Assembly (NCBI GenBank): GCA_020634615.1
Contig: JACKBI010000005.1
Coordinates: 260,196-324,195, forward strand
DNA length: 64,000 bases
From: Anaerolineales bacterium
GTDB taxonomy: Bacteria > Chloroflexota > Anaerolineae > JAAEKA01
Reading direction: 5' to 3'
The position numbers were made by a program, and so were the translations under genes. Positions 18,107-26,892 of the stretch are shown here, piece by piece. The number at the start of each line of letters is the position of its first letter. Positions within the stretch are counted from its first letter, which is position 1. Under the pieces are notes generated by a model. That model had not been told where the DNA came from and ran no database searches. It worked only from the letters and a program-made list of their open reading frames with translations.

Positions 18107-18554
18107 GACCGCAACCTACACCACCGATGTATCGTGGAAAGGCGACCACTGGGGCCACATCGTTATGGGCAACGGCCCGCAGATGATGTTCTCCGCGCCG
18201 CCCGACGCCTACGGACACGCGGGCGTGCTGACGCCGGAGGACGCTTTCGTCGCCGCCGCCAACACCTGCGTGATGATGATGTTTCTCTGGGCCTGCGAGC
18301 GCTTCAAGATCGATCTGGTCAGCTACACCTGCCGCACCGACGGCGTGAAACAGATCGCGCTGGACCGCACCGAACTATTCACACATCTGCGCTTCTGGCC
18401 CGAGATCACCGTGCGCGCAAATGCCGGTGATGACCCTGCCGTCACGGAAAAACGCATCCGCCGCGCCTTGGTATCCGCGCAGAAGTACAGCCTGGTTGCG
18501 AACTCGGTCAAAAGCGAGATCGTCATCGAGCCGACGATCATAATAACCCCGTAG
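18099..18554 (+). CDS. OsmC-like protein lacking the distal cysteine
   Basis: 151 residues from GTG 18099, with AAGGAG about 8 nt upstream. The start overlaps the stop of the DGC gene. OsmC-like fold with C57 in the central helix (AANTCVMMMFLWACERF). In OsmC/Ohr peroxidases a second cysteine follows Lys near the C-terminal helix; the matching position here reads QKYSLVANSV, so it is Ser131. C66 and C78 are extra. Classic peroxidase activity is therefore doubtful, and a thiol or sulfur-handling role fits the neighbours better. Confidence 0.85.
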   Translation: MAETATYTTDVSWKGDHWGHIVMGNGPQMMFSAPPDAYGHAGVLTPEDAFVAAANTCVMMMFLWACERFKIDLVSYTCRTDGVKQIALDRTELFTHLRFWPEITVRANAGDDPAVTEKRIRRALVSAQKYSLVANSVKSEIVIEPTIIITP

Positions 18555-18625
18555 TTGGTGATCAGTAATCGGTTCGGATCACCGTTACCGATCACTGTTT
18601 ACTGACCACTGATCACTGACCACCG
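18555..18625. repeat. GATCGGTAATCGG-type repeat, copy 1
   Basis: Alternating TGATCA, GTAATCGG, TTACCGATCAC and ACTGATCAC motifs in both orientations form an imperfect inverted repeat between the OsmC-like and thioredoxin-like genes. Related elements are at 33523-33608 and 43718-43805. Confidence 0.7.
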
Positions 18626-18646
18626 ACTCCCCAAGGAGACTATCCC

Positions 18647-18895
18647 ATGACAATCGCCATCAAAGTCCTCGGCCCAGGCTGCGAGAACTGTGACAAGCTG
18701 GCGCATAACGCTCGCGAGGCTGTTACGCTACTCGGGGCCGATGCCACCATCGAGAAGGTGACCGACCGCGCCGAGTTCAGCCGGTATGGACTGCTATACA
18801 CGCCCGGTCTCGTCATCAATGACAAGCTGGTCAGCGGCGGTCGCATCCCACCGGTGGCTGAAATCACATCGATGCTGGCCAACTCTGCCACCTGA
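18647..18895 (+). CDS. Thioredoxin-fold CxxC mini-redoxin (Thioredoxin_3 type)
   Basis: 82 residues, with AAGGAG upstream of the ATG. The redox motif is C12-E-N-C15 in GPGCENCDKL, and the cis-Pro loop is YTPGLVIND. Length and motif match the small archaeal/bacterial glutaredoxin-like family often found next to ArsR-regulated permeases and DGC proteins. It is cytoplasmic and is the last gene of the thiol cluster, separated from the OsmC-like gene by a repeat. It probably reduces a disulfide or persulfide on a cluster partner; the partner is not identified. Confidence 0.9.
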   Translation: MTIAIKVLGPGCENCDKLAHNAREAVTLLGADATIEKVTDRAEFSRYGLLYTPGLVINDKLVSGGRIPPVAEITSMLANSAT

Positions 18896-18912
18896 CCACA
18901 ACGGATGTCGCC

Positions 18913-18941
18913 TTGCCAACTGCGCCGCTTCAGGGCATAAT
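18913..18941 (+). promoter_or_regulatory. Sigma-70-like promoter before the lipoprotein gene
   Basis: TTGCCA at 18913-18918 and CATAAT at 18936-18941 are separated by 17 bp. The predicted transcript start, near 18948, almost coincides with GTG 18949. Confidence 0.55.
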
Positions 18942-18948
18942 CGGCGCC

Positions 18949-19968
18949 GTGCAATCCATACCTAACTCCCCTGCTACCCCACCGGTTGCCAGATCGTTGA
19001 GCGGCGCGTCAGCGTTCGCAGCAGCGGTCTTCCAGCCGCTGACGTCGTCGCCTGCGCTTCGTTTGCCGTTTGCCAGCTGTCTCGTGCTGTTGGCGTTGGC
19101 CCTAAGCGGCTGCGGCAGCCAACAACCGATCCCGACGCCGACGCCTACCAAGACGCCGGCGCCGCTGTTGGCTGCTGTCGAGCCGTCAGCGACAGCGACC
19201 GCGACTGCGGCGCCGTCCGACACTCCTACCGCGACAGCCAGCCCAACCACCGCCCAGACTTCCACGCCCACGGCTACGGAGCCGCTTGCCACTAATACCC
19301 CACTGCCGCCGGCAACCGCGGTCCCGGAGGCGCCCACGGCTACACCGCAGCCCGCGCCGGCCGCCGTCGTCACGCCACTGCCCACAGCAACCAGTCCACT
19401 GCCCGCGGCAACGCTGCCGCCCCAACGCGGCGGTACATGGGATATGGAGGAGGGCTTCTACCCGTGGCCCAGCCCCTATGAGGGTTTCACGGCTTTTGTC
19501 GGCAATGGCTGGCAGCCTTTCGAAAAGGTCTACGAGGCCAGCGGTCCGCCGCGCCTCAACGAAAACAAACATGGACCCAACATCCACAGCGGCAACCGCT
19601 CACAGGAGATCAGCTTCGACTGGCGCAGCGGCGAGACCGGATTGTACCGCGTGGCCGAAACCATCCCGGGCCACCTCTTCACCGTCGAGGCCTGGGCCAA
19701 GTACGTGCCCAGCGAGAGCGGCCTCCAGCTTTATCTTGGCATCGACCCCACCGGCGGTGAGGGGTTTGAGGCTCCCAGCGTTGTCTGGTTTCCCTGGCGT
19801 GACATGACGCCCAATCAGTGGATATCGACCCAGGAGAGCGTGCGCGCGCAGGGGGATCGCACGACCATCTTCCTGCGCGCGGTGCATCCGCTCGGCGCCG
19901 GCGGTGGCCACAAGCCTGGCGGCAACACTATGTTCGACGACGTTAGCCTGGTCGATTTGGGACCCTAG
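18949..19968 (+). CDS. Lipoprotein with Thr/Pro-rich linker and a beta-sandwich domain
   Basis: About 339 residues if GTG 18949 is used. The start is uncertain: TTG 18913 lies in the promoter and TTG 18997 is also possible. A hydrophobic stretch and lipobox (LALALSGCGS) mark a lipid-anchored protein. A Pro/Thr/Ala linker of about 100 residues (PTPTPTKTPAP...) leads to a C-terminal domain of about 180 residues. That domain has GTWDMEEGF, SFDWRSGETGLYR, TVEAWAKYV and a final NTMFDDVSLVDL, typical of a carbohydrate-binding-like jelly roll. No enzyme domain is visible; the protein is probably displayed on the outer face of the membrane. Confidence 0.75.
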   Translation: MQSIPNSPATPPVARSLSGASAFAAAVFQPLTSSPALRLPFASCLVLLALALSGCGSQQPIPTPTPTKTPAPLLAAVEPSATATATAAPSDTPTATASPTTAQTSTPTATEPLATNTPLPPATAVPEAPTATPQPAPAAVVTPLPTATSPLPAATLPPQRGGTWDMEEGFYPWPSPYEGFTAFVGNGWQPFEKVYEASGPPRLNENKHGPNIHSGNRSQEISFDWRSGETGLYRVAETIPGHLFTVEAWAKYVPSESGLQLYLGIDPTGGEGFEAPSVVWFPWRDMTPNQWISTQESVRAQGDRTTIFLRAVHPLGAGGGHKPGGNTMFDDVSLVDLGP

Positions 19969-20045
19969 CCTGCGCGGCCTGCGCTGGCGGAGATGCACCG
20001 TTGGAGGAACGTCGCTAACTCAGGTCAGGGAACTACGCCGCATCC

Positions 20046-23000
20046 TTATTCACCGGCCTGCAAATTAGCCAGATTGGCCTCAAGCCGGCCGCGCGTTGCA
20101 GTCAGTGACTGGTCGCACTCGCTGGCACGTGCGAAGGCGGCGTCAGCTTCAGCCGTCTCGCCGCGCGCCAGATGCGCTGTGCCCAGCGTGAATTGTGCCA
20201 GCGGCGACCGCGGTGTCAATGCCACGGCCCCGTCAGCCAGTTCCAGCGCGTTATCCAGCGCCGCCGCGGCGCCAGCGGCATCGCCCAGTTGCGCCAGCGC
20301 CAGGCTGCGCCGCACTTGCAACAGGACGTTGGTCAGCGCCACGTTTTCGGCCGGCAGCCCACCCATGTACTGGGGCACCAAGGGGAGCGCAGCGTCATAT
20401 GCTGCTAGCGCGTCGGCTGCCTCGCCGGCGCGCAGCGCTACATCGCCCAGCCCGGCCTGCGCATCGACGTTGGCTGGAAAGGCGGCCAGCGCCTGGTCAA
20501 ACTCGCCTCCCGCCGCGAAGAGCCGTTCCTGCAGGTATTCGATCTGGCCCAGCGCAAAGTGAACCAGCGAAGTTACCAGCCCTGGTGGTGCGCTGCCAGC
20601 TTCGAGTATCTGCTGGTACGTCTGCGCTGCGTCGTCCAGGCGTCCGCTGCGGAACAGGTAATCGGCCACGGCCAGGTGGGCAAACACGTCATCTTCCGGG
20701 GCCTGACCCAGTTCGGTGTACAAGGCCTCAGCGTCGGCGACACGGCCCTGGGCTTCGTAGAACGCCGCCAGCGAACCGCGATACGCGGGCGAGAGCGCGG
20801 CCGCGGCAGCCATCGACTGGACGGCTGTGCTGACGCTGCATTGACGGTAGGCTGCGCCGGCCAGCCCGGCCAGGGCTTCGGCGTTCTCCGGGTCGCCTTC
20901 CAGCGCCGCGCGGAAGGCCGCCTCTGCTTCGGCCAGCCGCCCTTGGCTGGCATACAGCCCGCCCAGCCGTACCCGCCAGCGCGGTTGGCTGCTGTCCAGC
21001 GCAACGGCCCGCTCGTACTGCGCGATGGCCTTGTCGATTTCGCCCTGCTGCTGGTAGACGCTGGCCAACTGCCCGCGGGTGAGCGCGCTGTCTGCCACAG
21101 CCAGCGACTGCTCGAAAGCATTGGCCGCTTCGGCCAGTTGACCCTGCTGGGCGTACGCGCCGCCCAGACCTTGCCAGGCCAGCCCATCGCCCGGATCGAC
21201 CGCCAGCGCGGCCTGGTACTGATCGACCGCCGCGTCCATCTGGCCAAGCTGCATGCGGATCATGCCCAGCACCGTGCGCGTGCTGGCATCGTCTGCCAGC
21301 GCCAGCGCCGCCTCGTAGGCGTTGGCTGCGTCTTCCCATTGCTGCAAGCCAAAATAGATATCGCCCAGCAGCGACTGGTTGGCCGCGGACTGCGGTTCCA
21401 GGCTGACCAGCGACTGAGCGGCGGGAAGCGCGTCCTCGTTTTCTCCCAGGTGGAAAAGCGACAGGGCCAGCAAGCGCTGAGCCTCGACCATCTCCGGCTC
21501 AAACTCGACCGCCTTGCGCGCTGCCTCGACGGCACCGGCCAGGTCGTCCTGTTGATTGCGCAGGCTGCCCAAGACATACCAGGCATCGGCGTCGGTGGGA
21601 TCCAGCGCCAGCGCGTCCTCATAGGCCGCAGCCGCGTTGGCGTAGTCATCCTGCTGGAAGTACAGCCCTCCCAGCAACAGGTGTGGCGCCGGATCGCAAG
21701 TTGACAGCCTGGCCGCTTGTTCCTGGGAGGCAATTGCACCGGCCAGATCGCCCTGCTCCGCCTGAATCAAGCCGGTCAGCAGCACTGGATTGGGATCTTG
21801 CGGCGTCAGACCGGCGGCCTGCCGGTATTCGGCGATGGCCTGGTCGGAATCGCCCTGCCAGTAGGATGCGTTGCCCAGACCGAGATGTGGCGCTCCCGCA
21901 GCCGGATTGAGAGAAGCTGCCGCCCGGTAGGCCGCTACGGCCTCCTGATACTGGCCAGCGCCGACGTAGGCGTCACCCAGAGCCAGTTGCGACTCGTAGG
22001 CGTCTGCCGGTTGGGACGCGAGGAAGGCCTGGTGCAGCGCAATAGCCTGCTGGCTGGCCTGCGCTGCCGCGGGCTCGTCGCCCAGCGCGCGGTAGGTCGA
22101 TGCCAACAGTTGGTAGGTCAGGGGATCCTGGTCGTCGTGACTCAGCGCGTTCTGCAGGGACGCCAGCGCGTCTTCATAGCGGCCGGCTTGCTGGTAAAGG
22201 CTGCCCAGCAGGCGGTGGGCCAGCGCGCTGTCGGGTTGCAGCCGCACGGCAGCTTCCGCCTCTCCAATGGCCCGTTCTAACGAATCGGCCACGCTGCAGG
22301 CGCCGGCCGAGTAGATGGCAAGGTTGTAATGTGCCGCAAACAAGTCGGGATCGAGCTCGACCGCCTTTTCGAGGTCGGTCGCGGCCTGGTCGGTTCGGCC
22401 CAGCGCGTGCTCGACCATGGCACGCTGGAAAAGCACGCGCGCCACGCCCGCCGCGTCGCTGCCGCTGTCTGCAGCATGGGCCAGCGCTTTGTCGAAAAGG
22501 ACCAGCGCGTCCTCGTTCTTGCCGTCAACGTACAGTCCCGTTGCCAGGATGGCCGATACCATGTAGGTCATCTGCTCCGGGCCATGCGCAGCGAACAAAT
22601 CCAGGTCAGTGGTAGCCAGCGGGACACGGGTGAGATAGGTAACATCGCCGACGCGTGCCAAACTGGCTCCGTCGGCGGCTTCGGCTGCCGCCGGTCTCAC
22701 GGCATTGAGCACAAGCTGTGACGCCGTTGCCGGCTGCTCGATCCGCGGCTGGCGCAGCAGTTCGACGTGCGGCGTGACGCCGAAATCATCATAGGCGCCC
22801 CAGATGACCATGCCGGCTTTGCGTTTGCGTCCGGCGGCTTGAGCAGCTTCGGCATCGCTGTAGGTTTCCAGACTGCGCTCGATGGTGACGGCATCGCCCA
22901 CATCACGCAGTTCCGCCACCAACGCCTCGCCGATCCGCCCGGCGAAATCGCCCTTGCGGGTCGCGTTGGAGCCGTCGAAATCGGCGATCAGCACCAGAAA

Positions 23001-23498
23001 TCCCTGGGGCGGACGCAGCCAGGCATAGGCCGTGATCCCACCCCAGACCAATCCAACCAGAAGGATGACAGCCAGGAAGAGAGCTGCCCGCTTGCGCCGG
23101 CGTGGCTGGGAGGAGCGCACTGCCACGCCGCCCACCAGGATCGCGCCACTCACCAATAGAATGACAATGACGTAGGGAAGGAATTTGCCCAACACGGCTG
23201 CGGGTCGGGAGACCAGGTCGAAGGCGTCGGTCAACAGTTGCAGGCTGGCCAGCAAGATGCCGACGGCACCCATGGCCGCCGCCAATTGGCCGCGGCGCTC
23301 GTGGGGCGTTTCGCCGACGGGTGCGGAGTCCTGGCCGACCAACGGCGCGAAGACGCTGGCCACCTTCAGCAAACCGGTCAGAACTCGGTTGCCGCTTGCG
23401 GGTTCCTGCACGGCCGGCGGCTCGGCCGGCGACTGCTCTGTGTTTGTGATTGCTTCCTGTTCGGGCGCTGCCGGTTCGGCGCTTGCGTTGGGTTCCAT
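20046..23498 (-). CDS. Membrane-anchored giant TPR protein
   Basis: 1150 residues from ATG 23498, with GGAG 11 nt upstream; the open frame extends 57 codons further but without a leader. A charged N-terminus is followed by hydrophobic segments (about residues 95-190). Next comes a domain of about 90 residues (FLVLIADFDGSNATRKGDFAGRIG... AGMVIWGAYDD) that resembles the TolB/FlgO-like region seen before TPR arrays. The rest, from about residue 320, is TPR repeats with A-x2-LG-x-Y-x7-A-x3-Y spacing, at least 15 by eye. It probably scaffolds a protein complex at the membrane. Neighbouring genes give no clear partner. Confidence 0.85.
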   Translation of the reverse strand: MEPNASAEPAAPEQEAITNTEQSPAEPPAVQEPASGNRVLTGLLKVASVFAPLVGQDSAPVGETPHERRGQLAAAMGAVGILLASLQLLTDAFDLVSRPAAVLGKFLPYVIVILLVSGAILVGGVAVRSSQPRRRKRAALFLAVILLVGLVWGGITAYAWLRPPQGFLVLIADFDGSNATRKGDFAGRIGEALVAELRDVGDAVTIERSLETYSDAEAAQAAGRKRKAGMVIWGAYDDFGVTPHVELLRQPRIEQPATASQLVLNAVRPAAAEAADGASLARVGDVTYLTRVPLATTDLDLFAAHGPEQMTYMVSAILATGLYVDGKNEDALVLFDKALAHAADSGSDAAGVARVLFQRAMVEHALGRTDQAATDLEKAVELDPDLFAAHYNLAIYSAGACSVADSLERAIGEAEAAVRLQPDSALAHRLLGSLYQQAGRYEDALASLQNALSHDDQDPLTYQLLASTYRALGDEPAAAQASQQAIALHQAFLASQPADAYESQLALGDAYVGAGQYQEAVAAYRAAASLNPAAGAPHLGLGNASYWQGDSDQAIAEYRQAAGLTPQDPNPVLLTGLIQAEQGDLAGAIASQEQAARLSTCDPAPHLLLGGLYFQQDDYANAAAAYEDALALDPTDADAWYVLGSLRNQQDDLAGAVEAARKAVEFEPEMVEAQRLLALSLFHLGENEDALPAAQSLVSLEPQSAANQSLLGDIYFGLQQWEDAANAYEAALALADDASTRTVLGMIRMQLGQMDAAVDQYQAALAVDPGDGLAWQGLGGAYAQQGQLAEAANAFEQSLAVADSALTRGQLASVYQQQGEIDKAIAQYERAVALDSSQPRWRVRLGGLYASQGRLAEAEAAFRAALEGDPENAEALAGLAGAAYRQCSVSTAVQSMAAAAALSPAYRGSLAAFYEAQGRVADAEALYTELGQAPEDDVFAHLAVADYLFRSGRLDDAAQTYQQILEAGSAPPGLVTSLVHFALGQIEYLQERLFAAGGEFDQALAAFPANVDAQAGLGDVALRAGEAADALAAYDAALPLVPQYMGGLPAENVALTNVLLQVRRSLALAQLGDAAGAAAALDNALELADGAVALTPRSPLAQFTLGTAHLARGETAEADAAFARASECDQSLTATRGRLEANLANLQAGE

Positions 23499-23783
23499 AG
23501 GGAAGCCATCTCCGTGACAAGATTGTGCGAACAGCAATTCCGCAATGAAGGCGCGAAGTCTGGTTGGCGTCGCAGATCGGTTCAAACGGTAGTACGCATT
23601 ATACACGATTCTGGCTTGGGACGCGTCTAGAAATAACTTCCGTGTTGGCTCGGTCAGGAGACCAGCCAAAGCGGCAACTAATTGATAGACGCGTCCTTTA
23701 TGGGTACGGCTTGAGGATTCCTGCCATGGCTAGCCGCTGTAATGGCTGAATGGCGGTCCCCCATTTCCCGGAGGATGCAACAA
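23499..23783. other. Leader and promoter region of the TPR gene
   Basis: On the minus strand a perfect TATAAT occupies 23598-23603, about 100 nt before the ATG at 23498. No consensus -35 lies at the usual distance. The rest of the gap, up to the terminator at 23784, has no recognisable gene. Confidence 0.45.
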
Positions 23784-23822
23784 AATGCCCGGCCAGATCA
23801 TCGAACGACCGGGCCGGGCATT
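23784..23822 (-). terminator. Rho-independent terminator of the 170-residue membrane protein gene
   Basis: An 11-bp perfect stem (AATGCCCGGCC at 23784-23794 with 23812-23822) with a 17-nt loop lies just after the stop at 23847. On the minus strand the stem is followed by TTTTG. Confidence 0.75.
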
Positions 23823-23846
23823 GTAGGGGGCTTAGCGGCTATCTTG

Positions 23847-24359
23847 CTATGGTTTGTCGCGCCAGCCCAGCATTACTACCGTCCCCATCAGCGCCAGACC
23901 TGCCAGACTCAGTGGCGCCAGCGGCGGTGGCGCGCTCCCACCCTCAGGGCGGAAGCCGTTGGCTCCAAACCCAGGCGGTGGTCCATCGTTGTCAGTGTCG
24001 CCGCCCTGCAGGCGGAGCGACACGTCTGCAACTGCACCACTGGCGCTGGTTGTCAGCGCGGGACGCTGGGCACGCTCGCCCTCTTCACCGCCCTCGTTGT
24101 GTTCGATAACGCCAATGATCCCGGTCACACTCAAGAGCAGGAAAAGTACGGCCACGACCCGCCGGAACTTCGGGCTGGCGACCAGACCGATCACGGCGAG
24201 GATCATTCCGATCAGGCTGGCAGCTACTGCTACCAACTGGATGCCGTCGGTGTGGTTGGTGATCAGCAACTCCGCCAGTAACACGGCGAATCCACCGAAA
24301 AGAAAGAGCATTATGAGAGTCCAGAAACGACGTTGAACAAACGATTGAATCGACTGCAT
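23847..24359 (-). CDS. Small polytopic membrane protein of unknown function
   Basis: 170 residues from ATG 24359, preceded by GGAGG at 9 nt. Three hydrophobic helices are clear: LIMLFLFGGFAVLLAELLI, LVAVAASLIGMILAVIGLV and VVAVLFLLLSVTGIIGVI. A Gly/Pro-rich external loop and a fourth C-terminal helix (APLSLAGLALMGTVVML) ending in GWRDKP follow. No family is recognised. Its promoter carries the same phased GCGTTAAG repeats as the operon at 29349, so it probably belongs to the regulon of the OmpR-type regulator encoded between them. Confidence 0.75.
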   Translation of the reverse strand: MQSIQSFVQRRFWTLIMLFLFGGFAVLLAELLITNHTDGIQLVAVAASLIGMILAVIGLVASPKFRRVVAVLFLLLSVTGIIGVIEHNEGGEEGERAQRPALTTSASGAVADVSLRLQGGDTDNDGPPPGFGANGFRPEGGSAPPPLAPLSLAGLALMGTVVMLGWRDKP

Positions 24360-24425
24360 ACCAATTAACCTCCGAAGCGTGTTGTGATTTGTGTTGCGGC
24401 ACAAGCTTGCCGTCTACAGTTGTGC

Positions 24426-24491
24426 ATGATAGCACCAACCCGCAAGTCGCAGGTTAATCTTGAGTGTCAGACGCGTTAAGCGCGCGTTAAG
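24426..24491 (-). promoter_or_regulatory. Promoter with phased GCGTTAAG repeats (site A)
   Basis: On the minus strand an extended -10 (TGCTATCAT, hexamer at 24426-24431) lies upstream of the gene starting at 24359. GCGTTAAG occurs at 24473-24480 and 24484-24491, an 11-bp period. A weaker GGTTAATC at 24452 is in the same phase. The first full repeat starts 42 bp from the end of the -10, the same as at site B (29406-29471). There is no good -35, as expected for an activator-dependent promoter. Confidence 0.75.
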
Positions 24492-24551
24492 ACTTCCCGG
24501 TCTCAACATGGAATGCCCATGTCGTGAACCTCAAGAAATCAATGGCTGGAT

Positions 24552-26147
24552 TCAGTTCTTGCCGGCTTGCACAGCAACCGGCAGTTCAATGGTGAAAGTT
24601 GTGCCGTGGCCGGGGATGCTGGCCACTTCGATGTGTCCGTCGTTTTGCTCGATCAGGGTGCGCACGATGGACAGTCCCAGCCCCGCACCGCTGCCCAGCG
24701 GAGTCCGGCTCGTCTGCCGGCTGTGGGCTTTGTCCACCCGGTAGAAACGGTCGAAGACACGCGGCAGGTCATCGGGGGGAATTCCCGCCCCGGTGTCGGA
24801 GACGGTAATCCGGCAACTGTCGCCAGCCTGCCGGCCCGCCAATTCGATCGTTCCGCCGGCCGGCGTGAACTTGATGGCGTTATCGACGAGGTTGATCAGC
24901 GCTGCTTCGATCTGATCGGTCCAGATCATGACCGTCGGCAGGTCGGCCGGTGCGTCGACGTGCAGCGTCAAGCCGGCGCTTTCGGCGCGCATTCGCAGGT
25001 CGTCGCCAACCAGTAGCAGCAGTGAGGCAAGAGGCACCAGTTCGCGCGGCGTTTCGTGTTCCGCCGCACCGCTTTCCAGCCGCGACAGGTCAAGCAACGT
25101 GGCCGCCAACCGTCCCAACCGGTCGGCCTCGCTGTCGATCTCGACAAGATAGCGCTTGGCGCGTGCTGTGTCGGTCACGCCGCCGCCCAGCAACGCTTCG
25201 CTGCGCAGCTTGATGTTGGTGACCGGCGTGCGTAGCTCGTGGCTGGCGTTGGCCACGAACTGGCGTTGCTGTTCCATGGTCGTCTGCACCTGTTGCGCCA
25301 TGGAGTTGAACGCGCCGGCCAGTTCGCCGATTTCATCGGCCGATTCGACCGGTACCCGTCGGTCGAGATCGCCCCGGGCGATGGCCAGGGAGGCGTTCTC
25401 CAGCCCGCGTATGGGCCGCAACAGGCGCCTGCTCAACAGGACCGCCAGCAAACCGGCTACAACCATCGCCGCCAGCCCGGCCAGCGCGAAGCTGAGCAAC
25501 GTGCCGCGCACGCGGTCGAGAGTCACCTGCAACGGTCGTGCAAGCTGAACGACCCCCAGCAGTTTCGTCCCTTGCTGGATCGGTGCGGCGGCGTGCAGGA
25601 TCCGCTCTCCGCTGGTCGGGTCGCTGCGGATGTCGTGCCCGCCCAGCCCGGTCAACGCGGCCTGTACCTCAACCTGGACACGCTGATTGCTGATGGCGGT
25701 CGGCGGCCCGACGCTGTCCGCGATGACCCCGCCCTGGGGCGTCAAAATCGTAACCCGGGTGCCGGTGTCGGAGCCATACAGATCGGCGACCTGTTGCAGC
25801 CGGCCACTCTGTGGAATGACAATCACAGCGTGATTGTCGTCGTCCGAATGCCCGCTCGCCTCGTGCTGCTCTTCGTAGCTGGCAAACTTCTGGAATTCGG
25901 CGTTGAAACCGCTCAGCGGGTCCTCCAGGGCGTTGGCGACCAGGAATGCATCGACTTCCAGGGTGTCGGCGGCAGCGGTGATCTCGGCCTGGTAGACGAC
26001 TCGCCCCAGCAATGCCAGCAGCAACAGCAATGCAACCAGAAAGACCGCACCGAAGCTCAGTACGATTCTGGCCTGCAGGCTGCGTTGCCAGGGCCAGCGT
26101 GCGCGGGGCGCCTCCTGCACAGCAGCGGGAACGTGGCCGCTAGTCAT
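24552..26147 (-). CDS. HAMP-domain sensor histidine kinase, OmpR-type partner
   Basis: 531 residues. TM1 (IVLSFGAVFLVALLLLLALLG) and TM2 (LAGLAAMVVAGLLAVLL) flank an external sensor of about 170 residues, which contains a His/Asp/Glu-rich loop (YEEQHEASGHSDDDNHAV). HAMP follows TM2. HisKA carries H303 in NASHELRTP, and the HATPase has NLVDNAIKF, DTGAGI and GSGAGLGL. It overlaps the response regulator gene by 8 nt. The acidic and His-rich loop suggests sensing of a divalent metal, but that is inference. It is the last gene of a unit that also holds ApbE and a ferric-reductase-like membrane protein. Confidence 0.93.
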   Translation of the reverse strand: MTSGHVPAAVQEAPRARWPWQRSLQARIVLSFGAVFLVALLLLLALLGRVVYQAEITAAADTLEVDAFLVANALEDPLSGFNAEFQKFASYEEQHEASGHSDDDNHAVIVIPQSGRLQQVADLYGSDTGTRVTILTPQGGVIADSVGPPTAISNQRVQVEVQAALTGLGGHDIRSDPTSGERILHAAAPIQQGTKLLGVVQLARPLQVTLDRVRGTLLSFALAGLAAMVVAGLLAVLLSRRLLRPIRGLENASLAIARGDLDRRVPVESADEIGELAGAFNSMAQQVQTTMEQQRQFVANASHELRTPVTNIKLRSEALLGGGVTDTARAKRYLVEIDSEADRLGRLAATLLDLSRLESGAAEHETPRELVPLASLLLLVGDDLRMRAESAGLTLHVDAPADLPTVMIWTDQIEAALINLVDNAIKFTPAGGTIELAGRQAGDSCRITVSDTGAGIPPDDLPRVFDRFYRVDKAHSRQTSRTPLGSGAGLGLSIVRTLIEQNDGHIEVASIPGHGTTFTIELPVAVQAGKN

Positions 26148-26871
26148 TGGGGTTCAGCTCGTCCGGCGACACCAGCCGGTAGCCGGCGCCGCGCACGGTG
26201 CGAATCAGCAGCGGCTGGCCGGGCGTCTCTTCCAGTTTCTCGCGCAGCCAGCGGATGTGCACATCCAGAGTCCGCGGGTCGCCGATCCAGCTTTCGCCCC
26301 AGACCTGATCCAGCAGATCGCCGCGCTGCACGACCGCGCCGTGCGCGTCCAGCAGCGCGATCAGCAGATCGTATTCGCGCTGTGACAGGGCTACGACTTC
26401 GTTGCGTCGGGACACCTGATGGCGGCGGCGATCGACTTCGAGCGGGCCAATCACGGCAACGTCACTATCAATCCGGGAACCGGGCGCGACGTTGCGCCGG
26501 TCGTAGTCGATCCGGCGCAACGTCGCCCGCACTCTTGCCAGTAGTTCACGGAAGCTGAACGGCTTGACGATGTAATCGTCCGCGCCCAGTTCCAGGCCCA
26601 GTACCCGATCCAGTTCTTCGCCGCGGGCCGTCAACATCAACACCGGGACTGTGCTGTCGCGCCGTAGCTCACGCAGCACCTCCCAGCCCTGAAGTTTTGG
26701 CATCATCACGTCGAGCAGGATCAGGTCGAAGGGCATTGTCTGCGCTTTGCGCAGCGCTTCTGCACCGTCAAACGCTGTCTCGACCGCGAAGCCCTCGCGG
26801 GTAAACTGATCCAGCAGCACATCAACGATCATCTCATCGTCGTCGGCCACCAGGAGTCGGGGCATGCTCAT
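26140..26871 (-). CDS. OmpR-family response regulator
   Basis: 243 residues. The receiver has D10-D12 (VADDDEM), phospho-acceptor D54 (LILLDVMMP) and the IVKPFSF switch Lys. The winged helix (YDLLIALLDAHGAVVQRGDLLDQVW... TVRGAGYRL) is complete. It is translationally coupled to the kinase by an 8-nt overlap. Phased GCGTTAAG repeats at 24426-24491 and 29406-29471, one upstream of this operon and one upstream of the next gene, are probable binding sites, since regulators of this family bind direct repeats of about 10-11 bp. Confidence 0.95.
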   Translation of the reverse strand: MSMPRLLVADDDEMIVDVLLDQFTREGFAVETAFDGAEALRKAQTMPFDLILLDVMMPKLQGWEVLRELRRDSTVPVLMLTARGEELDRVLGLELGADDYIVKPFSFRELLARVRATLRRIDYDRRNVAPGSRIDSDVAVIGPLEVDRRRHQVSRRNEVVALSQREYDLLIALLDAHGAVVQRGDLLDQVWGESWIGDPRTLDVHIRWLREKLEETPGQPLLIRTVRGAGYRLVSPDELNPND

Positions 26872-26892
26872 GGCTGCATTGTAGCCACAATC

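Noticed and set aside
20172..23159. Many plus-strand open frames opposite the TPR gene
   Set aside because: They mirror the TPR repeats in antisense, are rich in Arg/Gln, and have no independent support.
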